Positions 51,745 through 59,910 of a stretch of DNA of 64,000 nt are shown piece after piece. The notes beneath the pieces were generated by a model. It was not told where the DNA came from, made no database searches, and was given only the letters and a program-made list of their open reading frames with translations. Where the stretch lies: positions 744,406-808,405 of the forward strand of contig NZ_JADMVE010000001.1 of assembly GCF_015547515.1 (NCBI RefSeq), read 5' to 3'. Each line of letters begins with the position of its first letter. Within the stretch, counting starts at the first letter, position 1. The position numbers and the translations under genes are program-made. The stretch comes from Eubacterium sp. 1001713B170207_170306_E7 (GTDB lineage Bacteria > Bacillota > Clostridia > Eubacteriales > Eubacteriaceae).

Positions 51745-53218
51745 GAATACCAGCATCAAATGGAAGCTCTTTGCCTATATTGCCCTTTTTGCGGCGGTAA
51801 TGATCTTTGTAATCTGGCTGTTTCAGATCGTTTTTTTGAACGGCTTTTACCGCCAGACAAAGGTCAGTGAGCTCAAATCACTGGCCAGTACGATTTCTGC
51901 CAACATTGACAGCAACGATTTGAGCAACATTGTAACCGAGGTGGCGGGGCGGAACAATATCTGTGCCAAGATCACCAATACCAGCAGCAATGTGGAGATC
52001 AATGTGGATACGGTTCCCCGCTGTATGCTGCACCAGATGACCACCCAGGATCTGGCAAACCTGTATTTACAGGCTAAGCAGCACGGCGGATCTTATTTCG
52101 AGAGCTTTTCCAAGGACAGCTACCAGCTGATAAACATTCAGAGCAGCGACGGCCGCCAGGGGGTCATCCCTGAAAAAAAATTTGAGCGGGATGAAAATCT
52201 GATTTATACCCAGATCATCACCGACAACAGCGGCAGCCAGTATGTGATCATGCTCAATACGATGATTTCGCCGGTCAACGCCACCGTGCAGACTCTGCGT
52301 TCTCAGCTGTTTTATATCAGCCTGGTGTTCATGGCGCTGGCCCTTATCTTTGCGGCCATTATGTCACGCAAGGTTTCAAAGCCCATTATCAAGATCAACG
52401 AAAGCGCCAAGGAGCTGGCAAAGGGCAACGTCGAGGTGCATTTTGCCGGAGAGGGCTACCGGGAAATCACAGAGCTCAACGATACCCTGAACTACGCGGC
52501 TGAGGAGCTTTCCAAGGTAGAAAGCCTGCGGCGTGAGCTCATCGCCAATGTTTCGCACGACCTGCGCACTCCGCTGACCATGATCACCGGTTATGCCGAG
52601 GTGATGCGGGATATTCCGGGTGAAAACACGCCGGAAAACGTGCAGATCATCATCGACGAGGCCAACCGCCTGACAAGCCTGGTCAACGATATGCTGGATA
52701 TTTCCAAGCTGCAGGCTGGCGTACAGGTTTTAAACGAAGTTCCCTATAACCTGACCGAAAGCATCCGCCGGATTTTAACACGATACACAAAACTCACCGA
52801 GCAGGAGGGTTATCATATACGGTTCGAGGAGGACAGGGATGTCTTTGTAAAGGCCGATGAGATTAAAATGGAACAGGTCGTCTATAATCTGGTCAACAAT
52901 GCCGTTAATTATGCCGGCGAGGATAAAGAGGTGATAATCCGCCAGACCGTTTCGGCAGACAGGGTGAAGATCGAGGTGCTGGACCACGGCGAGGGCATCG
53001 CGGAAGCGCTGCTGCCCTATGTGTGGGACCGCTATTATAAAATTGACAAAGCGCACAAGCAGGCCTCCATCGGAACAGGACTGGGGCTCTCCATTGTTAA
53101 GAATATCATGGAGCTGCACCATCTGCGCTTCGGCGTCAACAGCGCGCCGGGCATGGGCAGTAACTTCTGGTTTGAGATGAAGATCATCGAGGACAATACT
53201 GAAAAAAATGAAAATTAG
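51734..53218 (+). CDS. HAMP-domain sensor histidine kinase
   Basis: The 494-residue kinase has an N-terminal membrane helix (about 12-32), an extracellular sensor domain (about 33-185), a second helix (about 190-212), a HAMP linker, a dimerisation domain with the phospho-acceptor His (LIANVSHDLRTPLTM) and a catalytic domain (GTGLGLSIVKNIM). It overlaps the regulator gene and completes the htrA operon. The sensed signal is unknown. The rnpB promoter begins 3 bp after its stop. Confidence 0.94.
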   Translation: MRLKNTSIKWKLFAYIALFAAVMIFVIWLFQIVFLNGFYRQTKVSELKSLASTISANIDSNDLSNIVTEVAGRNNICAKITNTSSNVEINVDTVPRCMLHQMTTQDLANLYLQAKQHGGSYFESFSKDSYQLINIQSSDGRQGVIPEKKFERDENLIYTQIITDNSGSQYVIMLNTMISPVNATVQTLRSQLFYISLVFMALALIFAAIMSRKVSKPIIKINESAKELAKGNVEVHFAGEGYREITELNDTLNYAAEELSKVESLRRELIANVSHDLRTPLTMITGYAEVMRDIPGENTPENVQIIIDEANRLTSLVNDMLDISKLQAGVQVLNEVPYNLTESIRRILTRYTKLTEQEGYHIRFEEDRDVFVKADEIKMEQVVYNLVNNAVNYAGEDKEVIIRQTVSADRVKIEVLDHGEGIAEALLPYVWDRYYKIDKAHKQASIGTGLGLSIVKNIMELHHLRFGVNSAPGMGSNFWFEMKIIEDNTEKNEN

Positions 53219-53220
53219 CG

Positions 53221-53249
53221 TTGATTTTACAGGCGTTTTGCGGTATACT
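53221..53249 (+). promoter_or_regulatory. Promoter of rnpB
   Basis: TTGATT (53221-53226), 17-bp spacer, TATACT (53244-53249). Transcription would start near 53256. Confidence 0.8.
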
Positions 53250-53255
53250 TACTAA

Positions 53256-53604
53256 GCTACTAAGCCAGATAATCGCGGGCAGCGCAGGCTGTCTGAGGAA
53301 AGTCCGAGCTCCACAGAGCAGGGTGCCGGGTAACGCCCGGTGGAGGTGACTCCAAGGCAAGTGCAACAGAAAGTAAACCGCCGGCCTGGCCGGTAAGGAT
53401 GAAAGGGTGAGGTAAGAGCTCACCAGTGGCGAGAGTAATCCGTCAGCTATGTAAACCCCACCTGGTGCAAGACCAAGAACGGATGTAAAAAAGGCGGCTG
53501 CTCGTCGCCGTCCAAATGGTAGGTCGCTTGAATCCACTGGTAACAGTGGATCTAGACAGATGATTATCTAAGACAGAACTCGGCTTACAGACTTAGTAAC
53601 GAAG
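53256..53604 (+). ncRNA. rnpB: RNase P RNA
   Basis: The catalytic RNA of RNase P matures tRNA 5' ends. The universally conserved core is present: GAGGAAAGTCCGAGCTCC near 53295 and ACAGAACTCGGCTTACAG near 53573. The CCGAG/CTCGG bases vary together relative to the common CCGGG/CCCGG form. The ends pair: CTACTAAG (53257-53264) with CTTAGTAA (53592-53599), and GATAATC with GATTATC just inside. At about 349 nt it is of normal bacterial size. Exact ends are approximate. Confidence 0.95.
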
Positions 53605-53615
53605 CCCAAAAGATT

Positions 53616-53660
53616 AACCCATACAGACAGCCCTTATCCGGCCAGACTGCGTGGGTTTTT
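53616..53660 (+). terminator. Terminator after rnpB
   Basis: AACCCA / TGGGTT arms with internal CAG/CTG pairing, followed by a T-run interrupted by one C. Confidence 0.7.
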
Positions 53661-53693
53661 TCTTTTTTTACGGATTATGTTTATAATGACCGC

Positions 53694-53806
53694 TCCCGGG
53701 TATAAATATTACTGAGCACACATACCTCTTACTTAAATTAATTAATCTCTCTCCCAATTTACTCTCCCCAAGAGTTGCCCCTGATCTTTGGATCAGGGGC
53801 TTTTTT
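53694..53806 (+). ncRNA. Possible small RNA after rnpB
   Basis: A TATAAT at 53682-53687 and a strong terminator (GCCCCTGATC/GATCAGGGGC with a 4-nt loop and TTTTTT, 53777-53806) bracket about 113 non-coding nt. The hairpin is not needed for any gene, since rnpB already has a terminator. The -35 is weak (TTTCTT), so this is tentative. Confidence 0.35.
53777..53806 (+). terminator. Strong orphan terminator
   Basis: A 10-bp perfect stem GCCCCTGATC/GATCAGGGGC, loop TTTG, then six T. It has no protein-coding gene immediately upstream. Confidence 0.9.
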
Positions 53807-53910
53807 AATAAAAGCTTCAACCCTTACCCATGCTGGACACAGAACCTTCATTATTTTTAAGATAAACGCCAGCCGGCTTGGATTTATGCAGAATATTTGT
53901 TCAAATCTGC

Positions 53911-53939
53911 TTGCTTTTCAAAACGAATGTTTGTATAAT
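53911..53939 (+). promoter_or_regulatory. Promoter of structured RNA candidate 2
   Basis: TTGCTT (53911-53916), 17-bp spacer, TATAAT (53934-53939). Start expected near 53946. Confidence 0.75.
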
Positions 53940-53945
53940 AGAGAG

Positions 53946-54140
53946 GTAATCACTTTTCTTTGAGGGGGATAATCCAGGTAAGAGGACAGAATGGAGTGAT
54001 CTTGCGCAGTGGCCGCAACGGTTTCTGCGCATTGGTTGAAGCGCTCCGTTCGTCTGAGCGGTCCGGTCTTTGGCTGTTTTCTGCCATTGCTCTGGAACGC
54101 GGGTACCGGTATATTTACAGATGGGTTATCCCCTTTATCC
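53946..54140 (+). ncRNA. Structured RNA candidate 2
   Basis: A 12-bp long-range helix (53965-53976 with 54122-54133, core GGGGATAA/TTATCCCC) closes about 145 nt. Inside are a helix CAGAATGG with CCATTgctCTG, a perfect hairpin TGCGCAG/CTGCGCA (54003-54009 / 54025-54031) with an inner CCG/CGG stem, and CGCTC/GAGCG (54042-54046 / 54056-54060). A frame of about 100 codons crosses the region but lacks a ribosome site and a normal start. The next gene has its own promoter at 54277. A 6S-like size and closed ends make 6S RNA one possibility, but the branched fold is not typical. I could not assign a family. Confidence 0.5.
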
Positions 54141-54276
54141 TGAATTTTTTAAAAGAGCAGAGAATACAGGCACGGCCCTTTGGTCCGGGTAAAAGCCCCT
54201 GGAAGAGAAGCTGGTTTAAGCCGCTTACAGGGACAAAAGCCGGATCAAATGGTTTTTTAAAATTGAGCGCTTAAAG

Positions 54277-54305
54277 TTGAACTTTTTGTGTAATTAAGTT
54301 ATAAT
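54277..54305 (+). promoter_or_regulatory. Promoter of the HD-GYP/GGDEF gene
   Basis: TTGAAC (54277-54282), 17-bp spacer, TATAAT (54300-54305). Confidence 0.78.
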
Positions 54306-54378
54306 TGAATAAGATATGAATAAGAATTATTTCGAAATGGTTTTAAGATATATTTAAACCACTTTAAGGGAGCTATTT

Positions 54379-56541
54379 ATGGATATTCAGCCAGAAAAAA
54401 GAAAAATACTGATCGTCGACGACATGGAGCTGAACCGCGCGCTGCTGTGTGAGATGTTCCAGACGAAATATACCATCTACGAAGCTGAAAACGGCGCACA
54501 GGCCCTGGAGATCCTCGAGCGGGAGGGCGAAGATATCGCTGTCGTGCTTCTGGATCTGATCATGCCAGTACTTGACGGCTTTGGTGTTCTGGCGGAAATG
54601 GAACGGACGAGCCTGGCCGGCCGCGTGCCGGTCATTATGATCACGGCTGAAAACAGCGAGGGGGTTATGCAGCACGGTTATGAGATGGGGGCCGCCGACA
54701 TTGTCACCAAGCCCTTTAACCCCAATATCGTGATCCAGCGTGTCCACAACATCATTGAGCAGTACACCCAAAAGCTTCACCTGCGGCAGCTGGTAGCGGA
54801 GCAGACCAAGGCGCTCCGTGAGCAGGCCGAGAAGATGCGCGAAAACAGCGCGCAGATGATTGATACCCTCAGCAGCATTATTGAATTTAAAAACACCGAA
54901 TCGGTATCGCATATTCACAATGTGCGTGTAATCACCCGTCTGCTTCTGGCCGAGTTTGCCAAAAACCACAGCGAATACGGCCTGTCTGATGCGCTTATTG
55001 AAATGATCTCCGAAGCGGCGGCCATGCACGATATTGGCAAGGTGGCCATCCCGGATAATATTCTCAACAAGCCCGGACGCCTGACCGATGAGGAATTTGA
55101 GGTTATGAAAACCCACACCTCCCGCGGCAGCGAGATTTTGATGGAGCTGTCCGGCGTGCAGGATCTGGCTTACTATGACTACTGTTATGATATCTGCCGC
55201 CACCATCATGAGCGGTGGGACGGGGGCGGTTACCCCGACGGCCTGGCAGGAAATGAAATTTCCATCTGGGCCCAGGCCGTTTCACTGGCCGACGTCTACG
55301 ATGCCCTGACCAGCAAGCGGGTTTACAAGGATGCCTACACCCATGAAACCGCGGTTCAGATGATCCTGGACGGTGAGTGTGGTGTGTTTAACCCGCAGCT
55401 CATCGATTGCTTTCTGGCCGCGCTTCCGGAGCTCAACCGTTCCATGAAGGGCGGGGAAATGCTGGCGTCTACGGTAACAGCGCCCGGTGAGGTCACCATA
55501 CCTGAGAAAAAGAAAAAAGAAAACCACAGCGACCTGTCAAGCCGGACCCTATACCTGTTAGAACAGGAGCGCCAGAAATATCAGATTCTGTCGGACCTTT
55601 CTGACGAGCTGATTTTTGAGTATGACCTGAAAACGGATAAGCTGGTTTTTTCGGACCGGTTTCAGATATTAACCGGAAAGAGCCCGGTTTTTCCACAGAT
55701 CAGCAAAATTATGGCAGACGAGTCGGTCGTCAACAGCGAGGACCGCAAGCGTCTGTTCAAAATGCTTGAGCACATCACGCCAGACAAACCGAAATGCAAG
55801 GCTGAGCTGCGCATTAACCTGGACGGCGGCGGCTTCCAGTGGCACCAGGTATACCTTTATCCCATCTGGGATATGGAGTTTGAGCCGGTGTGCGTGAGCT
55901 ATATCGGCAAGCTGATCAACGTTGAGGAGAGTAAGCAGCGCAACCTGCTGCTCAAAAGAGAAGCGGAAAGCGATCCCCTTACCGGCCTGCTGAACCAGAA
56001 AGCCATGCGTGAGCAGTCGATTCTGGTGCTCAAGGACCGGCGCGTATGCAACGCGGCCCTCTGCTTTGCGGATGTCGACAATTTTAAAGCGGTTAATGAC
56101 GAACGCGGCCATCTGTTTGGGGATATGGTGCTCAAGGAGGTGGCGGAGGTGATCACCAGCAGTGTGCGCCATACCGATCTGGTCGGCCGTGTGGGCGGCG
56201 ATGAGTTTCTGATCCTTTTCCATGACATTATTGACCAGAGGGATATTGAGAGACGTGTCGCAGCCATCAGTAAAAAACTGAACGAACGTTTTGACAACTA
56301 CGGCATAACCGGAAGTCTCGGCATTTCCCGCTATCCTCAGGACGGCGAGGATTTCGATACCCTTCTCCAAAAAGCGGATCAGGCCCTGTACCATTCCAAG
56401 GATTTGGGTAAAAACCAGTATAAGGTCTACGATGTCAGCTGTGCCAACCGGCCGTTCAGGTCCTCCCTGACCCGGGTCGATAATTACAACGAAAAAATTG
56501 AGGAAATGGCCAGAGAGCTGAAAAATATTACCAGCAGTTGA
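54379..56541 (+). CDS. Response regulator with HD-GYP and GGDEF domains (c-di-GMP turnover)
   Basis: The 720-residue protein has four parts: a receiver domain (about 8-125, Asp in VVLLDLIMPVLDGF), an HD-GYP phosphodiesterase domain (about 165-360, HDIGK near 217 and HHERWDGGGYPDG near 275), a PAS-like region (about 395-510) and a GGDEF domain (about 530-690, VGGDEFLIL near 606). Both catalytic signatures look intact, so it could both make and break c-di-GMP, with phosphorylation as a switch. No kinase gene is adjacent. The ATG follows AAGGGAG. Confidence 0.93.
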   Translation: MDIQPEKRKILIVDDMELNRALLCEMFQTKYTIYEAENGAQALEILEREGEDIAVVLLDLIMPVLDGFGVLAEMERTSLAGRVPVIMITAENSEGVMQHGYEMGAADIVTKPFNPNIVIQRVHNIIEQYTQKLHLRQLVAEQTKALREQAEKMRENSAQMIDTLSSIIEFKNTESVSHIHNVRVITRLLLAEFAKNHSEYGLSDALIEMISEAAAMHDIGKVAIPDNILNKPGRLTDEEFEVMKTHTSRGSEILMELSGVQDLAYYDYCYDICRHHHERWDGGGYPDGLAGNEISIWAQAVSLADVYDALTSKRVYKDAYTHETAVQMILDGECGVFNPQLIDCFLAALPELNRSMKGGEMLASTVTAPGEVTIPEKKKKENHSDLSSRTLYLLEQERQKYQILSDLSDELIFEYDLKTDKLVFSDRFQILTGKSPVFPQISKIMADESVVNSEDRKRLFKMLEHITPDKPKCKAELRINLDGGGFQWHQVYLYPIWDMEFEPVCVSYIGKLINVEESKQRNLLLKREAESDPLTGLLNQKAMREQSILVLKDRRVCNAALCFADVDNFKAVNDERGHLFGDMVLKEVAEVITSSVRHTDLVGRVGGDEFLILFHDIIDQRDIERRVAAISKKLNERFDNYGITGSLGISRYPQDGEDFDTLLQKADQALYHSKDLGKNQYKVYDVSCANRPFRSSLTRVDNYNEKIEEMARELKNITSS

Positions 56542-56573
56542 GCAGAGCGGGCGTATGTCCCTCTGCTCTTTTA
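56540..56573 (+). terminator. Terminator after the HD-GYP/GGDEF gene
   Basis: GAGCAGAG / CTCTGCTC with a 13-nt loop that adds pairs, followed by TTTT; it starts inside the stop codon. Confidence 0.88.
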
Positions 56574-56616
56574 GGTTAAAATAGAAGAACCCATCAAACA
56601 AAAGGAGCAGAATGCC

Positions 56617-57591
56617 ATGAAAAAATACAACTGGGCCATTGTCGGAACTGGCGTTATCAGTAACGAGATGGCGCGAGCGCTGAAACAGGAAAACGGTGAA
56701 ATCTACGGTGTGTACAACCACCATGCGGAAAAGGGCCGGGCCTTTGCGGAGGAATACGGTGTTCAAAAGGTTTTTGACAGCGAGCAGGCCCTGCTGTCCG
56801 ACCCGTCTGTGGACATCGTCTATATCGGTACGCCGCACAATTACCATTATGATATGCTGATGAAGGCTGTCGGAGCTGGAAAAAACGTCTTTTGCGAGAA
56901 AGCCATCACCGTAAACGCCGAACAGCTTGAAGCAGCAGCGGCGCTGGCGCAGGAAAAAGGGGTGACGGTCATGGAGGGCATGACCATCTACCATATGCCG
57001 CTGTACCAGAAGCTTAAAGAAATCGTGGACTCCGGAGCCATCGGCCGGGTGAAAATGATACAGGTCAACTTTGGCAGCTGCAAGGAATACGATGTTAAAA
57101 ACCGTTTCTTTGACATGGCGCTGGCCGGGGGCGCGCTTCTGGACATTGGTATTTACGCCATGGCCTTTGCGCGGTTTTTTATGGAGCGCCAGCCCAATGT
57201 TATTCTGACCACACCGCAGTACTTCGAGACCGGTGTGGATGAGCAGTCCGGTATTCTTTTGAAAAACGACCGGGGACAGATGGCGGTCAGCGCTTTGAGT
57301 ATGCGGGCTAAGCAGCCTAAACGGGGCGTGGTGGCCGGAGAGCTGGGCTACATTGAGGTCGACAACTACCCCAGAGCCCAGAAGGCTTCTATCACCTATA
57401 CCGCCGACGGGCGGCGGGAAGAAATCAAAACGGGCAGAACAGAGGACGCTCTGCGCTATGAGATCCGCCATATGCAGGAGGCCGTTGAGGCTGAGGCCGG
57501 AACCAGCCCCCTTGCCCTGAGCCGTGACGTGATGGAAATCCTGACGGCTGTGCGCGGGCAGTGGGGCATGCAGTATCCCTTTGAGCAGTAA
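56617..57591 (+). CDS. Gfo/Idh/MocA-family NAD(P)-dependent oxidoreductase
   Basis: This 324-residue soluble dehydrogenase has an N-terminal Rossmann fold (WAIVGTGVISNEMARAL), the family motif GKNVFCEKAITVN with the catalytic-site Lys, and a C-terminal alpha/beta domain. The family acts on sugars, inositols and related polyols. It is monocistronic between terminators, so the substrate cannot be inferred. AAAGGAGCAG stands before the ATG. Confidence 0.92.
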   Translation: MKKYNWAIVGTGVISNEMARALKQENGEIYGVYNHHAEKGRAFAEEYGVQKVFDSEQALLSDPSVDIVYIGTPHNYHYDMLMKAVGAGKNVFCEKAITVNAEQLEAAAALAQEKGVTVMEGMTIYHMPLYQKLKEIVDSGAIGRVKMIQVNFGSCKEYDVKNRFFDMALAGGALLDIGIYAMAFARFFMERQPNVILTTPQYFETGVDEQSGILLKNDRGQMAVSALSMRAKQPKRGVVAGELGYIEVDNYPRAQKASITYTADGRREEIKTGRTEDALRYEIRHMQEAVEAEAGTSPLALSRDVMEILTAVRGQWGMQYPFEQ

Positions 57592-57598
57592 AGCGCTG

Positions 57599-57644
57599 CG
57601 GAAGGGGCACGGCACATTTTTGCGCTGTGCCCCTTCCGGTTTAA
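57599..57644 (+). terminator. Terminator after the oxidoreductase gene, containing hairpin repeat copy B
   Basis: GGAAGGGGCAC / GTGCCCCTTCC arms followed by GGTTT. The inner 24 nt (57607-57630) are copy B of the hairpin repeat seen at 45324-45347 and 59869-59892. Confidence 0.8.
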
Positions 57645-57671
57645 AACACGGGTTTGGCAGGGGATCGGAAC

Positions 57672-57700
57672 TTGATATTTGAGCCTGATTGTAGTAGAAT
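57672..57700 (+). promoter_or_regulatory. Promoter of the diguanylate cyclase gene
   Basis: TTGATA (57672-57677), 17-bp spacer, TAGAAT (57695-57700). The leader is about 155 nt and holds the hairpin at 57752-57803. Confidence 0.65.
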
Positions 57701-57751
57701 AAGTAATATCTAATTAAGAATACATTCACTTTACAGATTATGTCGCTAAAG

Positions 57752-57803
57752 TATGCTGACCGATTACATTTCGTCCAGCCGATTACATTAGCCGGTCAGC
57801 ATA
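57752..57803 (+). promoter_or_regulatory. Leader hairpin with internal direct repeats before diguanylate cyclase
   Basis: TATGCTGACCG (57752-57762) pairs perfectly with CGGTCAGCATA (57793-57803). The loop carries two copies of CCGATTACATT (57760-57770 and 57779-57789). It lies within the predicted 5' leader and ends about 50 nt before the ribosome site. It could be an RNA control element or a protein-binding site. Confidence 0.55.
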
Positions 57804-57861
57804 AACCAATAATCCCGAGAATCAACGACCTGAGACATAAAGCAGACGGGGGAAGGCAGCG

Positions 57862-59853
57862 ATGATGAAATTATTGAAAAAGATCCGTTTTACAACCATT
57901 GTGCTTATTTTGGGCGCAGCGCTGATCGTCAGCAGCGTTTTCTCATTACTCACGATCCAGAATTTAGAGGGAAATGCCCGCGTGATCAATTATACTGGCA
58001 TTGTCCGCGGGGCGACACAGCGCCTTGTAAAGCAGGAGCTTAACAATGAGCAGAACGACCAACTCATTGCCAGGCTGGACGTTATTTTAGAGGAGCTGCA
58101 GAACGGCGGAGAAAAAAACAGGCTGATCAGGCTGGACGACGACGCCTACCAGGCCCTTGTGAACCAGCTGCAGAACAAATGGGCCGCCCTTAAAAATGAG
58201 ATTTACAATTACCGCGCCGGCGGAACAGCCGAAGGACTTTACAAAATCAGTGAAGAATATTTTGAGATGGCCGACCAGACCGTTTCCGCTGCCGAGCAGT
58301 ACACAGAGCAGGCGGTAAGAAGCGCGAAGTACTTCCTGCTTTTGGTCACCCTGATCTTTCTGGGCATGGTGGTGGCCTGCGCATTTTTTGCCTCGTCCCA
58401 GCAGAAACGGCGCGAGAAGCTTCTGGCGGACGAGAAAGAATCTCTGGAAAGGCAGATTCACTTAAACCAGATGCTGAATGATATCCGGGCGCCGCTTGAC
58501 GAGCTGCCCGAGCTCATGTATATCTCCGACTTGGAAACATACGATCTGCTGTTTATTAATAAAGCGGGCAGGGATACCTTTAACTTTAAGGACACAGAGA
58601 GAAAGAAGTGCTATGAGGTTCTTCAGGGGTTGGACGCGCCCTGCCCCTTCTGTTCAACGCCAATGCTCAAGCCTGAGGAATACTATAACTGGGAGCATAC
58701 CAACCCTGTAACCGGAAAGCACTATCTCCTTAAAGACCGGCTGATCGAGTGGGAAGGCCGTTCCGCCCGGTTTGAGATCGCCTTCGACCTGACCGAGGCA
58801 ATGAAGGAGAAGCAAAACCTGAAAAATATGCTTGAAACAGAGCAGGTTATTGTGGAATGTATCCGCGACCTTTACCAGAACCATGACCTGACCCAGGCCA
58901 TCCCGCTTTTTCTGGAGCGTGTCGGGAATTTTATCCAGGCAGACCGCAGCTATATCTTTGACCTGCGGGGGGACTATTTTAAGAACACCTACGAATGGTG
59001 CGCGGACGGCGTTGTGCCGGAGCAGGAAAACCTGCAGAATATTCCCAATGCATATATTGACCGCTGGCTGAAAGCCTTTGAGGAGCAGGAATGCATGGTG
59101 GTGGAGGATTGTGAGACCATCAAAAGCATCGCGCCTGACGAGTATGAGCTTCTGGCGGCCCAGAGCATTGAACGGTTTGTGGTGGTTCCGCTGGAGCGCG
59201 ACGGAGAGCTTTACGCCTGTGTCGGTGTGGATAACCCGCCGCTGGAGATGATGCAGAACGCCACGTCCATTTTACAGACCCTGCGCTATTTCCTCATGCT
59301 GGCGATCCGGCGCACCGAGGATGAGGCCGAGCTCGCCAAGCTGAGCTACTACGATACCCTGACCTCTTTTTATAACCGTAACCGCTACATACAGGACCTA
59401 GAAGCGTTCGCCAGCTATGAGGGGCCTGTCGGTGTTGTTTTTCTGGATGTCAATGGCTTAAAGGCTGTAAACGACCAGTATGGCCACGGCAAGGGTGACC
59501 AGCTTCTGGAGGAATGTGCCCGCTGTATCCGTGAGGGCTTTGGCGAGAGCAATTTCTACCGTGTTGGGGGCGATGAGTTTGTCGTGCTCTCCACCGGGGA
59601 CAGTGAAGCGGTATTTCTGGAAAGGACTGAAAGGCTGAGGGCTTATTTTGACCGTGTTTCCTGTATCAGCGCTGCCATCGGCGCCTGCTGGACCCGGCAG
59701 GGGGCCGGAATCGACGCGGCTGTTGCCGCGGCGGATGAGCGGATGTACGCAGACAAGCAGGCCTTTTATCATGAGCACCAGCTGTCCAAGCGCTACCGTT
59801 ATATGAATGACACCGCAAGTCATGCTCCGGAGGAACCGGAAGAAGAAAAATAG
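57862..59853 (+). CDS. Membrane-bound diguanylate cyclase (PAS-like, GAF, GGDEF)
   Basis: The 663-residue protein has an N-terminal membrane helix (about 12-32), an extracytoplasmic helical domain like the type IV pilus/NarX-type sensor (about 33-150, RNA-like ARVINYTGIVRGATQRLVKQ), a second helix (about 152-175), a PAS-like domain with CPFC (about 200-320), a GAF-like domain (about 330-470) and a GGDEF domain (RVGGDEFVVLS near 568). It should make c-di-GMP in response to an external or redox signal. No EAL domain is present. Confidence 0.9.
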   Translation: MMKLLKKIRFTTIVLILGAALIVSSVFSLLTIQNLEGNARVINYTGIVRGATQRLVKQELNNEQNDQLIARLDVILEELQNGGEKNRLIRLDDDAYQALVNQLQNKWAALKNEIYNYRAGGTAEGLYKISEEYFEMADQTVSAAEQYTEQAVRSAKYFLLLVTLIFLGMVVACAFFASSQQKRREKLLADEKESLERQIHLNQMLNDIRAPLDELPELMYISDLETYDLLFINKAGRDTFNFKDTERKKCYEVLQGLDAPCPFCSTPMLKPEEYYNWEHTNPVTGKHYLLKDRLIEWEGRSARFEIAFDLTEAMKEKQNLKNMLETEQVIVECIRDLYQNHDLTQAIPLFLERVGNFIQADRSYIFDLRGDYFKNTYEWCADGVVPEQENLQNIPNAYIDRWLKAFEEQECMVVEDCETIKSIAPDEYELLAAQSIERFVVVPLERDGELYACVGVDNPPLEMMQNATSILQTLRYFLMLAIRRTEDEAELAKLSYYDTLTSFYNRNRYIQDLEAFASYEGPVGVVFLDVNGLKAVNDQYGHGKGDQLLEECARCIREGFGESNFYRVGGDEFVVLSTGDSEAVFLERTERLRAYFDRVSCISAAIGACWTRQGAGIDAAVAAADERMYADKQAFYHEHQLSKRYRYMNDTASHAPEEPEEEK

Positions 59854-59861
59854 ACCAAAGA

Positions 59862-59899
59862 AAAAAGAGCACGGCACATTTCTGCGCCGTGCTCTTTTC
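59862..59899 (+). terminator. Terminator after diguanylate cyclase, containing hairpin repeat copy C
   Basis: AAAAGAGCACGGC / GCCGTGCTCTTTT, 13 bp with a 10-nt loop and a short T-run. The inner 24 nt (59869-59892) are copy C of the hairpin repeat. It may also serve the convergent yhgE gene. Confidence 0.9.
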
Positions 59900-59910
59900 T
59901 GGTTCTGCCC

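Noticed and set aside
53960-54274. Frame of 104 codons between rnpB and the HD-GYP gene
   Set aside because: It starts at TTG without a ribosome site, its composition is unlike a protein, and it coincides with the base-paired segments of structured RNA candidate 2.
55669-57729. Long open frame on the minus strand (about 686 codons) across two genes
   Set aside because: It is antisense to the GGDEF region and the Gfo/Idh/MocA gene, both of which have clear family motifs and ribosome sites. The frame is a by-product of codon bias.
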